Part shown: positions 1-12,600 of the stretch, piece after piece | Numbering within the stretch: position 1 is the first letter of the stretch | Layout of the letters: each line of letters opens with the position of its first letter | Assembly (NCBI RefSeq): GCF_902459465.1 | Contig: NC_047068.1 | Span: 9,114,001 to 9,178,000 of the forward strand | DNA: 64,000 bases | From: Asterias rubens | Taxonomy: Eukaryota; Echinodermata; Asteroidea; Forcipulatida; Asteriidae | Reading direction: 5' to 3' | Position numbers and translations under genes: made by a program | Notes under the pieces: generated by a model | Told to the model about the DNA's origin: nothing | Database searches by the model: none | What the model saw: the letters and a program-made list of their open reading frames with translations, nothing else

Positions 1-131
1 GTCTATAAATTACACACAACATTGAGAGACGAAGAAAGTTTACGTCATAGGTGTAGGTAGTCCAAGAAGTTTTTCCAAAACAACTGTTTACAAAATTAAT
101 GGTATACAGCTCGCGGATTCCATGAATGTTC

Positions 132-666
132 TTAAAGTCACTGGACACTATTGGTAATTACTCAAAATAATTGCTGGCATAACAACTTTACTCGGAAGCA
201 ACAGAGAGCTTTTGTTGGCATAAAACAATGTGAGAAACGGCTCCCTCGTAGTTTTCTCGAAAAAATTGATCTTCCACTCAAAGGCAGTGGACACGATTGG
301 TAATATTGTCAAAGACTAGCCTTCAAAGTTGGTGTATCTCAACATATGCGTAAAATAACAAACCTGTGAAAATTTGAGCTCAATCGGTCATCGAAGTTGC
401 GAGATAATAATGAAAGAAAAATAACCCTTGTCACACGATGTCGTGTGCGTTTAGATGGTTGATTTCGAGACCTCAAGTTCTAAATTTGAGGTCTCGAAAT
501 CAAATTCGTGGAAAATTACTTCTTTCTCGAAAACTATGGCACTTCAGAGGGAGCCGTTTCTCACAATGTTTTACACCATCAACCTCTCCCCATTACTCGT
601 CACCAAGAAAGGTTTTATGTCAATAACTATTTTGAGTAATTACCAATAGTGTCCACTGCCTTTAAA
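132..666. mobile_element. TTAA-flanked palindromic repeat, family A (one partial and one near-complete copy)
   Basis: Two adjoining copies of the commonest repeat in the window. Family A is about 390 bp and starts and ends with AGGCAGTGGACACTATTGG and its complement, next to TTAA. Here a partial copy covers 132-271 and a near-complete copy 281-666. Internal palindromic GAGACCTCA/TGAGGTCTC boxes lie near 467-500. Short translated stretches in it recur in every copy in different contexts and are not genes. No transposase is encoded. Confidence 0.85.
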
Positions 667-871
667 ACATTTGAATTTGATTTCGAGACCTCACAGTTAG
701 ACTTTGAGGTCCCGAAATCAAGCATCTGTGATGACGAAAGCACACAGCTTCGTGTGAAAAGGGTGTTTTTTCTTCTATACATTATCTCGCAACTTCATCG
801 ACCAATTGATTCAAATTTACTCAGGTTTGTTATTTTGTGCATCAGTGTATTTAATGCTCATACCTTTCAAA
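667..871. repeat. Partial family A copy
   Basis: Contains the GAGACCTCA box pair, the AAGGGTGTTTTTTCTT segment and the TATCTCGCAACTTC segment of family A, but the terminal segments are missing. It directly follows the copy ending at 666. Nothing recognisable as a gene was seen between 872 and 1593. Confidence 0.7.
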
Positions 872-1593
872 TAGAAGTGTCTTGTTGTAGATCATCCTCA
901 TTAAAAGTAAAAAAAATACAGTAAAATTGGCATTCACTGGTTACACAGGGTGAATACCAGTAGTAATGGATTTCACAATAAAGGGTTGTATTATATTAAA
1001 ACATAACAAGAGCACTGCTTTTCATAAAAACAACAAAATGCAAGACTGAGTATTATATAATATTGGTATCAACTTGTATCTCGTCCATAGTCTTACCTTC
1101 ACTAAGGTGTGCCGTGAGACGGTCAGAGCAAGCGAAATACAGATCAAAAGGCGAGCGATCGCAAAATCACTGGCTTTATTTTTTTCTCTGAGCAAAAATG
1201 CTTGTGTGACTTTCGTCACAATAATATAGCTTATCATAGTCGCACCAATTACCTGGCTAGCTCATTCACGGCTCAGTTTATTTATAAAAGTCACCTTGGC
1301 GCATCAATTTATGTCAATTAACAATCAATAAGAAAATTATGGATTGAAGTATGGCCATACATTCATAACGCTACGTTTTCGGTCGTTTCTCAAGAATTCC
1401 TGGGAAATATGTGCCGAGTATCGCTAAATAGATGTATAATATGGGTAAAAAATAAAAATAATATTCGTTATCCCTTAATATCAATTTCAACCTATTAAAT
1501 TGAAAAGTATTATTCTAAAAACAGCAAGGGTATGTATTTTTAATTTGGATGTAGAACTGTAGATTCATCTTTTGTAAACGTATAACTGGTTAT

Positions 1594-1762
1594 AAAGGCA
1601 CTGAACACATTTGGTTAATAATTATTGTCAAAGACCAGTAGTCTCTAAACACTTGCTGTACTCAAACATTGAGCATACAATAATAATTACAAAACTGTGA
1701 ACATTTGAACTTAACTGGCTGGGCATCGAGGTTGCAAGAGAACAATGAAAGATATTATCAAA
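1594..1762. repeat. Diverged half copy of family A
   Basis: GGCACTGAACACATTTGGTT, TTGTCAAAGACCAG and GTTGCAAGAGAACAATGAAAG align in order with one arm of family A, with many substitutions, so this is an older insertion. Confidence 0.55.
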
Positions 1763-2090
1763 GTGGTTCAAAAGAGCGTGCGAATGTATGCTATTCATAC
1801 TTGATTTTAGTCTTGTTGAAACATAACTTTTAATCTTTACGGCCATAAAACTGAAGTATAGTCCTACTTCCGTCAAAGGTCAAAAGCTTTATATTGTTCA
1901 GTCAGTTGCAGTCTACCCGCAGGTCACTCGATATAATAAGTTTCCTTTGTGATTTATCTGCACGAGTTGGCGTGATTTTTCATGCGTGACCTCGGTTTGA
2001 ATATTATAACTAGTCCAAAGGGCTTCTGAAATTCAGTCTTTTTCGGCCTTATCTGAAAAGTATTGACAGAAATAATGTAGAAGTACATTC

Positions 2091-2621
<531 letters not shown>

Positions 2622-2766
2622 GACTTGTAATGCGCACATATCCACCCTGCTGGGTGTTCAAGGCGCAATGAAGAGCATATCTGTCGTTTTGTATGGAAAA
2701 ATATTGTTTTCAACTTCGATATGAATTAGGCGACTTTTCAGCTCTAAACCGTTGGCTGCAGACACT

Positions 2767-3155
2767 TTAAAGGCAGTGGACACTATTGGTTATAATTACT
2801 CAAAAATATTATTGGCATAAAACCTTTCTTGGTGACGAGTAATGGGGAGAGGTTGGTGGTATAAAACATTGTGAGAAACAGCTCCCTCTGAAGTGCCATA
2901 GTTTTGGAGAAAGAAGTAATTTTCCACGAATTTGATTTCGAGACCTCAGGTTTAGAACTTGAGGTCTCTAAATCAACCATCTAAACGCACACAACTTCGT
3001 ATGACAGGGGTGTTTTTTCTTTCATTATTATCTCGCAACTTCGATGACCGATTGAGCTCAAATTTTCACAGGTTTGTTATTTTATGCATACGTTGAGATG
3101 CACCAATTGTGAAGGCTAGTCTTTGACAATTACGAATAGTGTCCACTGCCTTTAA
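2767..3155. mobile_element. TTAA-flanked palindromic repeat, family A (full copy)
   Basis: A full-length copy bounded by TTAA at 2767-2770 and 3152-3155. Its ends are AGGCAGTGGACACTATTGG and the inverse AATAGTGTCCACTGCC. It carries the paired GAGACCTCA/TGAGGTCTC boxes and no coding capacity. Confidence 0.88.
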
Positions 3156-5904
3156 GCACTTGAATTTCCCGGTCGTATAGCCACTGCACGTTGTATAGTA
3201 CCCTACATGCTATTGTAATTGTTTTACACTTATAGCACACAAAGTTTACGTGTGCACTTATTTAGGGTGTTTTTTCCTTTTCTTGCACACCGGAGTGGTT
3301 CCTCCTCATGATTTCCATATAAAGGTAATTTTCTGATCCAACTTAGAGGGGGACGTAGGCCTTAACATAGTCTCTGTTTTGTCTCAAGGCTTCTGAAATT
3401 TCCCACTGAAATAAAGTCAAAACTGATTCTGAAAATCTAACGCACTAGCTGAGGTTGTTAAAACCAAAACTTTGTGCATTAATTACGGGTTTAGGCTAGG
3501 CCTAACATAGGCCTATGCACGGTTTTTTTTCTTCTTTGTTTTTTATCCTGATCGACCCACACAACGGATTACCCGATTTTTCACAGAAACGTCACTCCCG
3601 TGTATAGCATGGTTTGCGACTATTTGTTTATCCCCACTCTGACTAAAAGAAAATTAATGTTCTTTATCCCGATGCAAATTAATCTAACATCTATTATGGC
3701 GTTGCTGTATACCGCTGCCAAACCTGAATCGAACTGCCTGTGCAATTTCGGTTGTCTACATGGGGGTAGTTGGTATACGACCAAGACACTCTGCTTCTGT
3801 TTCAACAAATTATTTTTTTTCTTGAAAAAAAAAAACCCACAAACTAAAAACAAAACAGGGCCAAAAACCAACATGATTGGCGTGTCGTGCTCGACTGGGC
3901 GTATGGTGCATGATAATAATCATATTACAAAAATGAATTGTCTCATGTAAAAGGAATTTTTGAAATTGAGCCCATACCAACACAAAGCAGTGGAGCAAAC
4001 ACTGCTCACGATGTTGCTTGTAACCCTTTTCTTCCAAGCAACATTTGTATGTGCTAAGCAAATTTGCGGCACTGAACAACGTACGTGGAAGAGTAGCACC
4101 TCGAATTGCTGATAACACACTTTCCTTGACCACTTGTTGTTGAACTCAAGTTGTCAATAAATTGCCACGTGTACGTTGTGAGTAAATACAATGTTGTGTT
4201 GTTCACTGGTTCCCAACTATTATTATCAGCGAAAGTTAGCACGTCAGTCGATCATACACAGTCTCTGCCAGTCGCACGTCACTCTGCACCGAAGTGGAAG
4301 TGTGAAACAACTGTCTGCTCGTTCGTTCAAAACAAAAAGTTCAAGCTTTGACGGGGAAAAACAATGATTTAATGTTATTGTCTGTAATATATGAAAGGGC
4401 GGCCACCTTATTAAGAGAGTATTCTGGTAAGTGCGTTTCTCCAACAATGTGTAATTTTCCCATAAAAGGGAAAACTCTATGGTGGTCCATGACCGAAACT
4501 TTCGGCGAAAGTAGTTTGATTTGCCCATTTTCCGGACAGCGATGTGTGACTGTGACGGACACGACGAGCCGTCCTTGGCTCCCGTCGCTAGCTAGCTGAC
4601 AACAAGTCAGTAGTTTGGGGGAAACATGTCCGTATCCTACAGATACAACCACTTTTTCGTTCGTTGTCTGTGAAGAAAAATAAATAGTGATGCCTTATAA
4701 AAAATATATCAACCGGTGCCCTAATTACCTTCTTTTGTTAATATGAAGTATGCAAACATATTATATTAAAACTTGGTGGACATTGAAATGTTCACACTAC
4801 ACACACACCGATCTTCGATGACTTCAACAGGCCCCATTTGTTTTGAGTTTTTCCTGTTTTCACGGCAAATAAGAAAGTATGGTTTCCAGGTGAAGAAACA
4901 TCTACAGTGACTACAAGTGTTCTTTGAGACTCTGTGTATGACTCTGATAGTCTATAGCCAGCACAGCAGTTGTCTTCGTTTTATTCAAAAAAATTTTTAA
5001 TGCAATTTTTAAATTACCATGGACATGGTAATTTGCAAAAAATAACATATATAAATAGTTTAATAGTTTAAATTACCATGGTAATTTGCAAAAAATAACA
5101 AAAATAAATAGTTTAATAAAAAGTGTGAATAATCATTGGCTTTCAAATCTGATTTTTATTTATTTTTTTCCCCTTTTTTTCTCTTAAAATTTATAATAAA
5201 GGGTATAAATAAACAGTGATAATTGAATCAACAAGCTGATCGTTTAAATTTTAATATAAATAATAATATTGATCGGAGGGTTAAAAAAAAATCTCCAGAA
5301 TTATTAGAAAATTATATATATAAGGCACATGGCTTCTTTAAGCCTCTGTATTTTGTTTTCCAGAATGCTCAGCAAAATATTCAGTCACAAAATTTGATCA
5401 TCATGAATTGTGAATTGAAATAGTGTTCGATGAAACTTTTTCGGTGTGCAAATATTTGTATATGGCCTCAACATTATAACATATTTTTGTACCTTGTAGA
5501 AATGCCTAAAATACCAAATTTTTGCATTTACAAGTGCAAACATCCAGTGGAGCCTTACATGATTCTAAGTTTTGGTCAAGGGAGAGGAGACTCTTTGCTT
5601 GGCAAATAAAACTACACAATTTTTATCTTGGGACTGTTTACATCGCGCACAGAGAGGTAAAAGATTTGCCACGATTTTAGGGACACCTCAAAAACAGGAC
5701 CTCCTACGATATAGGAAGTAAAAATTGAAGAGTGAAATGAAAGAGAGTGGTGGCAGGTTTCAAAATCCAAGTTCAAGATCAGTTTCTAGTTCTAGTTCTA
5801 AATAGTATGTAAATTAAAAGTTGTTAAACGAATTTTGGCAAAATTCAGCAAATTAGAAAATGTTGGCTGGCGTGATCGCTGTAAGTAGTGGAATGTTTGT
5901 CTGA
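3156..5904. other. Intergenic stretch with no supported gene
   Basis: Open frames of 60-116 codons at 3600-4650 have no recognisable motif and overlap one another on both strands. An AT-rich segment around 5014-5125 holds a local direct duplication of about 50 bp built on ACCATGG and GGTAATTTGCAAAAAATAAC. Upstream regulatory DNA of the SLC38A10-type gene could lie here, but no specific element can be assigned. Confidence 0.5.
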
Positions 5905-6056
5905 CACTAGAGCTAGACCCAGTGACTGGGGCGCTAGATTCCTTTTTTAGAAATTTTGACATTATCTGTGTTCTAGCTAGTTTGACCGATAATGTCAACA
6001 ACAAAAGAGAGAAAAAAAAAGGGAATCTAGCACCCCAGTCACTGGGTCTAGTCTGA
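5905..6056. mobile_element. Palindromic MITE-like element
   Basis: Near-perfect inverted repeat. AGACCCAGTGACTGGGGCGC followed by TAGATTCC on the left is matched by GGAATCTAGCACCCCAGTCA on the right, around a roughly 90-bp centre that is itself partly palindromic (GACATTATC/GATAATGTC). It lies about 300 bp upstream of the first recognised SLC38A10 exon. Confidence 0.75.
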
Positions 6057-6608
6057 CCCTGACAACCGAGTGTTTTGAGCAAAAGTGATGTAATTTGGTG
6101 TGGAGTGCTACAATATGTAGCAAGAGTGACGTAATTTAGTGTGGAGTGCTACAATACACCTGATGTAGTTCTGCGCACAGTTGTTCACCATACACGTAGA
6201 CTACCTGTGTGCTTGGATGTAAGAGGCAAGATGTTATGTAGGCTAAAAAACAAGATGTATTTAGGAGCTAATTGTAATGTCCATTTGTGAACCAGTTAGC
6301 CCTGCATGATAAAAATATTGTAAACCTAAATGATCTTTTTTATTATTTTAAGGATGCACCGAATTGGATGTGATCTTAGTCTGCTTCTTGTTCTTACTGA
6401 GATGCCATATCCCCCGTTTCCTTAGTCGTTAGCTTCTTCCTCCACCCTGAGTTTCCTAAAACCCAGCCTTTCCGATCAGCAGCACTTCCCTCAAAACACC
6501 ATCCCCTCAGATGAACCCTCAACGGACCCATACAGTCCAACAAAGAACGTTAACGCCGACTTTGTAGCTGGCAGTCACCCGTTGTTGGAGAACGACGAGA
6601 AGAAAGAG

Positions 6609-9600
6609 ATGGCTAGCCACGTACCTTGGTCCGCTGTGATAAATCTCAGTAACAGCATCATCGGTGTTAGTATACTGGCTATGCCATGGTGCTTCAGGGA
6701 GGTAAGTAACATGAAGCTGTGTCCGAATTGGTGGCTACAACGACGGCTATGGCTAGATTTCCGAGTCGTTATGTGTTGAAGTATAGGACGTCCTTAGCAA
6801 CACTCCTAGCAACAGCTGTAGCCGTAACTGTAGAAGCCAATTCAAATACGGCTGTAGACTCTTTAGCAGCTGCTCTCGACTGATGGTTTGAAGTCGACCA
6901 ACATAAAGGCAGTACGTACCTTCTGTGCCCTTTCTCAAACCTCGGCTTGGGCTCCGGGGTCCTGGCTCCTGCTCCTGGTTACGAGCAGCAAGTATTCTGC
7001 ATGCTGTCGTTCGAACATCAGACGGAGCCGAAGTTCAAGCAAAGGTTTGATAAAGGCCCCAGGTGACTCAAATCTTCAGGCATGTAACTTTTTAGCTGTT
7101 CAGCTGATTTCCTTTTTTCTTCTTCAAATTAGTGCTATACAAAAAAAATGAAAAACACTGTACAAACGTTAAGTGTTATCGGCCATTTCTTGGTTTTATG
7201 CTGTTAGCAAATTGTATGTCTGAATCTGTGGGTGCTCCTTTTAATTCTTTTGGACAATACATTTGCAGAGCGAGTCTTGACCCTTACACCAGCTTCCCCA
7301 AAAGGATGAAATACAAAAAGAGAATTTCTGTATTGAACATGTAAGATACATGTATGGGTGGCTCTAAAAAAGACTGCCAAACTGTCATGTTTCGGTGCTT
7401 ACAGCTAGAGGCTTACAGCCAAGGAACAATCAAGCAGCTACACCGAATCAATTCTGTACTGTTATCTTTTAAAACAAGCATTTGGCATATCAACATACAT
7501 GTATATCATCAGCAAAAACCTGATTCAACGTTTTTATGATCTATTTGTTTTCCAGTGTGGAGTAATCTTTGGTATAGCTTTGTTAGCCATGGGTGGCTTT
7601 TTAACCAAAGTCACTTGTTACATGCTCTTGAGGGCCTCCAAAGTCAGCAGAAAACACTCGTATGAGTTTTTAGGTAAGTTTTAGATTTTAATTACACCTA
7701 TATTTGTTCACAGTGTTATTCTTCAACTTATACGCCTCTCTTAATATTTATGCATGAGGTACGTCACAATGCTACATGTAACTCAAAACGAGGCGATGGG
7801 TGCAGCCACTGCAAGTGATGGGGAGCGTGCGCCCATAGCCTCATTTTGGGTAAGAATTATGACGTCATGCATAAGTATTAAGAGAAAATCTGGTTGGTAA
7901 TCCTGTTTTTATTAAGGGAGAAATTTCATGCTAAGCAAATTGTTGCGCTTAGCAGCTCTATGAAACTGGGCCCTGGCCAGTTTAACCAAGCCAGAATATC
8001 CAGTGACCTTTCACCGGCCTAGATTACGCCCGTTAAACTGGCATCTTACGCGCATGTATGTACCCAGTTTATTGACTTAGTTACAGTTTAACCCATCGGA
8101 ATGTTACCCAGCGTCATGGTGAAGTTGCCCAAAATGTTTATCCAGTGCAAACACAGCTTATGAGGGAAAAAAATAACCTGAGACATTTTTTAGGTGGTAT
8201 ATTTGCATGGCAGTGCCATCACAACAGTAGTACATGTAGTACAATTCATTTCCCATAAATTTGTAGTTCAGTGAACAATTGTGTTTACTTTTGTGTTATT
8301 TTGGATAGGATATTGGTTGTTCATAACTATTATTTGTTTTGTGTTTGTAGCAAATCATGCATTGGGAGCTGCTGGTAAAATGGCAGTTGAGTTATGGTAA
8401 GTGTGGAATTGTTTGTGTAATTATTTATATTCTACTTGCTAGCTTTTTTATGTTTCAAAAGGCTGGTTATGCCCCGTCGTTAAGTTCTATGGGATGCATG
8501 CATCATGTGGCCAGTTTCAATGGATAAACTTTTGAATGAAAACTAGCGTATATGAGTGAATTTATTCTATTCTTCCTAAAAACCATTGATAAATAACCTT
8601 TAACTTTAATCATTCACCAGCACAACAAAATCTAGCTGCATGTTTGGTTAAATTCTGTTGGACTGCACTAGTGAACTGTTTATGCTTTTTATGGGATCAG
8701 GCATACCAAATCAGAGTCCAACAGTTTGGGTGTTGAGTTACTGAATAGTGTTGGACTGAGGACTGCACTAGTAAACTGATCATGCTATTTATGGGATCAT
8801 GCATACCACCATAATCAGAGTCCAATGGTATCGGCAGTGAGTTTCCATAGGGTGTTGGATTTCCTAAAGTAAGGAAGCATCAAGTATTTTGAAATCACTT
8901 AATGTTCTGTTGCCCCCTTGAGTTTAGAATGCCATTTCAGACAAAACAAAAGTCAGTGGTTATTTGAAAGATGATTTTTTGTTATTTGCAGTATTATAGG
9001 TCTATTAGTGTGCACCTGTATTGCCTTCTTCGTTATAATTGGGGATCTGGCGCCCTCGATAGTCTCCAAATGGCTTGGATTACAAGTAAGTCAATCTCAT
9101 TTTATTGTAAGAATTTGTATCTTCATAGCATTTACATAATGAGATTGTTCTCACCTGACGTCAAGTGTTATAATAATGGCCATCTTTACGGGTCCTGTGA
9201 GTAGCATACAGGAGTTTGATCAAACCTGGTGCATGGTTGGTCGGTGAATGACTCGGTTGCATAGAAGGGTTTACAATGTTTGATGCAGCTCAAAGCCAAA
9301 ACCCTAGTTGTTTGTAAAGATGAGGTCTATAAACACCATTCTACCTGCTATCTGCGCGCATCATGCCTGACTACCCTAGAATTTCCAAAGACGTCATAAT
9401 AAAGGCTGGAGACTGTTCAATCTCATGCATTGCTCCTACACGCTGTAAATCAATACCTGGTTCATTAGCCAATGTGACTTCTATTCCCCAGTTCAAAAAG
9501 CATCTTAAAACTCGCTTGTTTGTTGCTTTTGTTTCCTCTGTGGTTCTCATTAGATTTGTTATAGCGCTTTGCAACCCCTGGAAGAGGCGCTTTGCTAAAT

Positions 9601-12600
9601 GCTGTTATTTGTTTTGTTTAGGCAGAATTGAAACAAGACAAATCTTGTATCTTCTTGCGAAACTGTCCTGGATGTAGACATAATTCTAATGCTTTTGAGA
9701 CACAACGTTTGTGCACAGAGCCTCTCGTGACAGAGACAGACGTCATTTCAAAAATTGCTATACAATGTTTTTAATTCATATGTTCCTTCTTGATTCAGAA
9801 TTCCTGGCATCTCAGAACGTGTTTGCTGTGTCTAGTGGCTGTTTTTATCGTTGTACCGCTTGGTATGAAGCGTAATGTTGAGAGCTTAGGGGGCCTTAGC
9901 ATGCTGTCAATTACCTTCTATCTTCTATTTACAACTGATGTGAGTATTAACTGCTAAACTTCCATGTAGAGTTACCATAGATGGAGGGCTTTTATGAAGT
10001 TAGGATAGGACAGTTCTAAAGGTGGTTGTAAATGTTCCTCATCCATGAAACCAGCTTCTGAAATTGTTTTGGCTCCAAAGCAGGTTTTATTGTTTTGGCT
10101 TTTAAAGCTAGTTGTCACGGATAATTTGGATAAGGTGTTTTATGTAAATTTTTCCACTTTTCCAGTAAGTAATCAGAATGGATGCAATAAATATTAAGAA
10201 AGCCTTACATTTGACACATTTTTTTGAGAAAAAAACACATTTTGGGGGAAAATATAGATTTTTGGCTTGAGGATTACTGATTTACTCGTTGAAGTTTGGC
10301 AGGTCTGCCAGTCCCATACTTTGTCCTTCAACCAATAATGCTTGCCATGAGGTCTTTCGAATGTGATTTGAGTTTCTGTATGCGTTCATATTCAATGGCT
10401 TAAAAGGGTCTATGTACTTTTTGTAGGACAAAAAACACTATGTCCATAGATTTACATTAAACTTACACAGTTTGAAGATAATGAAAGTAGAATGCTTCCC
10501 TGAAAATATTACTTGCTGAGGTGCTGTAGTTTTTGAGAAATGAGTAAAACAATGTCATGACTATAATTTTCGCCTCAGTGATCATGAGACAAAATTATTT
10601 TAGCATGTAAAGACATATTTTCATGACATCGTTTTACTCATTTCTCAAAAACTACAGCACCTCAGCAACTAATATTTTAAGGTATACGCTTTCTACTATC
10701 ATTAACTTCAAACGGTGTAAGTTTAATGTAAATCTGTGGGCAATGTGTTTTGTGTTACAAAAAGTACCCAAATCCTTTGAGAAAGGTTCCTTGGTACGGA
10801 TTGTATTACCGTGAGTTAGCTCTAATACTTGGTCTGGTCGTTTCTTACTGGGTGTAGATTATAGTGAACAGTATTCCACATTTACTGGCTGGTCAATGGA
10901 TGTACGATATCAACCTATGGAGACTGCCGGGAATGCTCAAGGGAATCTCTATATTCTCAATGTCAATGTGCTGTCAAACGTAAGTTTTTTTTCTTTAAAC
11001 AAAAAATCTCAATATATGTTATCTTAATAGGCAGTGAAGACTATTGGTAATTACTTGAAATAGCTGATAGCATAAAAACTTACTTGGTATCAAGCAATGG
11101 GGGAGCTGTTGATAGTATAAAACATTGTGAAAAAACGGCTCCCTCTGAAGTAACTTAGTACTCGAGAAAGAAGTAATAGTCCACAAATTTGATGTCGAGA
11201 CCTCAGCATTAGATTTTGAGGTCTCGAAATCAAGCATCTCAAAGCACACAACTTCATGTGACAAGGGTGTTTCTCCTTCATTATTATCTCGCAACTTCGA
11301 CGACCAATTGAGCTCAAATTTTCACAGGTTTACATATATGTTGAGATACACCAAGAAGTGAGAAGACTGGTCTTTGACAATTACCAATAGTGTCCAGTGT
11401 CTTTAAGGGCTACTTGGGTTTTTACCATGAGCTGTGTCGAGGGTTCTCATTTTCCCACGCAGTCTAGCTGTCTAGTGGTTCTATCCTGCAAAAACTTTGC
11501 ACTCCAGGCCTTGATGAATTATCCCACAACACCCAGCAATTGCCGTTGTGCCCGGTGCTTTTGCTGTGGTGCCTTTAGCAAAGTTCCACTACAAATTAAA
11601 ATTGTCCTGATAGAAGTGACCCTTACATCAGAGAAATTGCTTAGCCCCTTTAAGATAAAAATTCTAGGCCTGAAACTCCCTTGTGCAGTTGTTAAACACC
11701 CATTACATGGACATAAAGTTGTGCATTCAAAGAAATAATGTATTATTGCTTGTAAAGGTGGTCACCTTTACTCTGAGTGACATCACTGGGAACTCAATAT
11801 TGATACTGAATGGTTTTTGACAACATCTGGTGGCTGATCTATTCGACCTCTCATATGTGAAGCACCCTTTCTTTACAAAGCATGCATATGTTCAGAGGCC
11901 CATTGAAGAGGGCTCTCTTGTCACTCTGAAGCACCAAGAATCGTTTCACTGAAACTCTCTTTCATAAATTGCTTTCATAACACTAATTTTGGTTTTTACC
12001 TATACACCAATAGGAGACTTTCCAACACTAGGTGGCAGCAGACATACCGGGTAAATTTCCATTGTTTACGTAGTTCTGAACATGCGCATAATTCTGAGAA
12101 CAATGGATTTACCCGGTAAGTCTGCTGCCCTCTATCGTCCCAGAAAGTCTCCCATTGTGTTAGCACTGTACACTCTGTACTTTCCCGAGTCCTGTGGAAA
12201 AAAAAAAATTGCGGGCATACAGTTTTTAGTACTTGGGTGGGAATGAACCCAAGACCCTTGCCATTCTAGAGCAGTGTCTTACCAACTAGACTACCAGTTC
12301 GAATCCTATGTTTTGGAAGCGGGTTCCGCAACGATATGTTGATAATAGACGTTAAATTAAACCATGATAAATTTGTATATTATCACAGCGCAAGGTTCAC
12401 ATATTATCATAATACTTAATTATTTCAAGGTTAGATGTCTACCTGTTGATTGATGTGTTTTTATTTCCATGTTTATCAGAACGTTGTTTGTAGTTTATGA
12501 TTCGCTGAAGGAAAAGACCAACAAGCAGATGGAAGCGGTGGTGTCCAAGTCGATCAACATGGTTGCCACTATATACATCATGGTAAGTCTATACTATCCC

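Noticed and set aside
438-924. Frames such as those beginning MSCAFRWLISRPQ
   Set aside because: The same peptide variants appear in every family A repeat (also near 25088, 40471 and 62998), so they are repeat sequence, not genes.
3600-4652. Several overlapping frames of 60-116 codons on both strands
   Set aside because: No motifs, overlapping on both strands, and base composition like the surrounding intergenic DNA.
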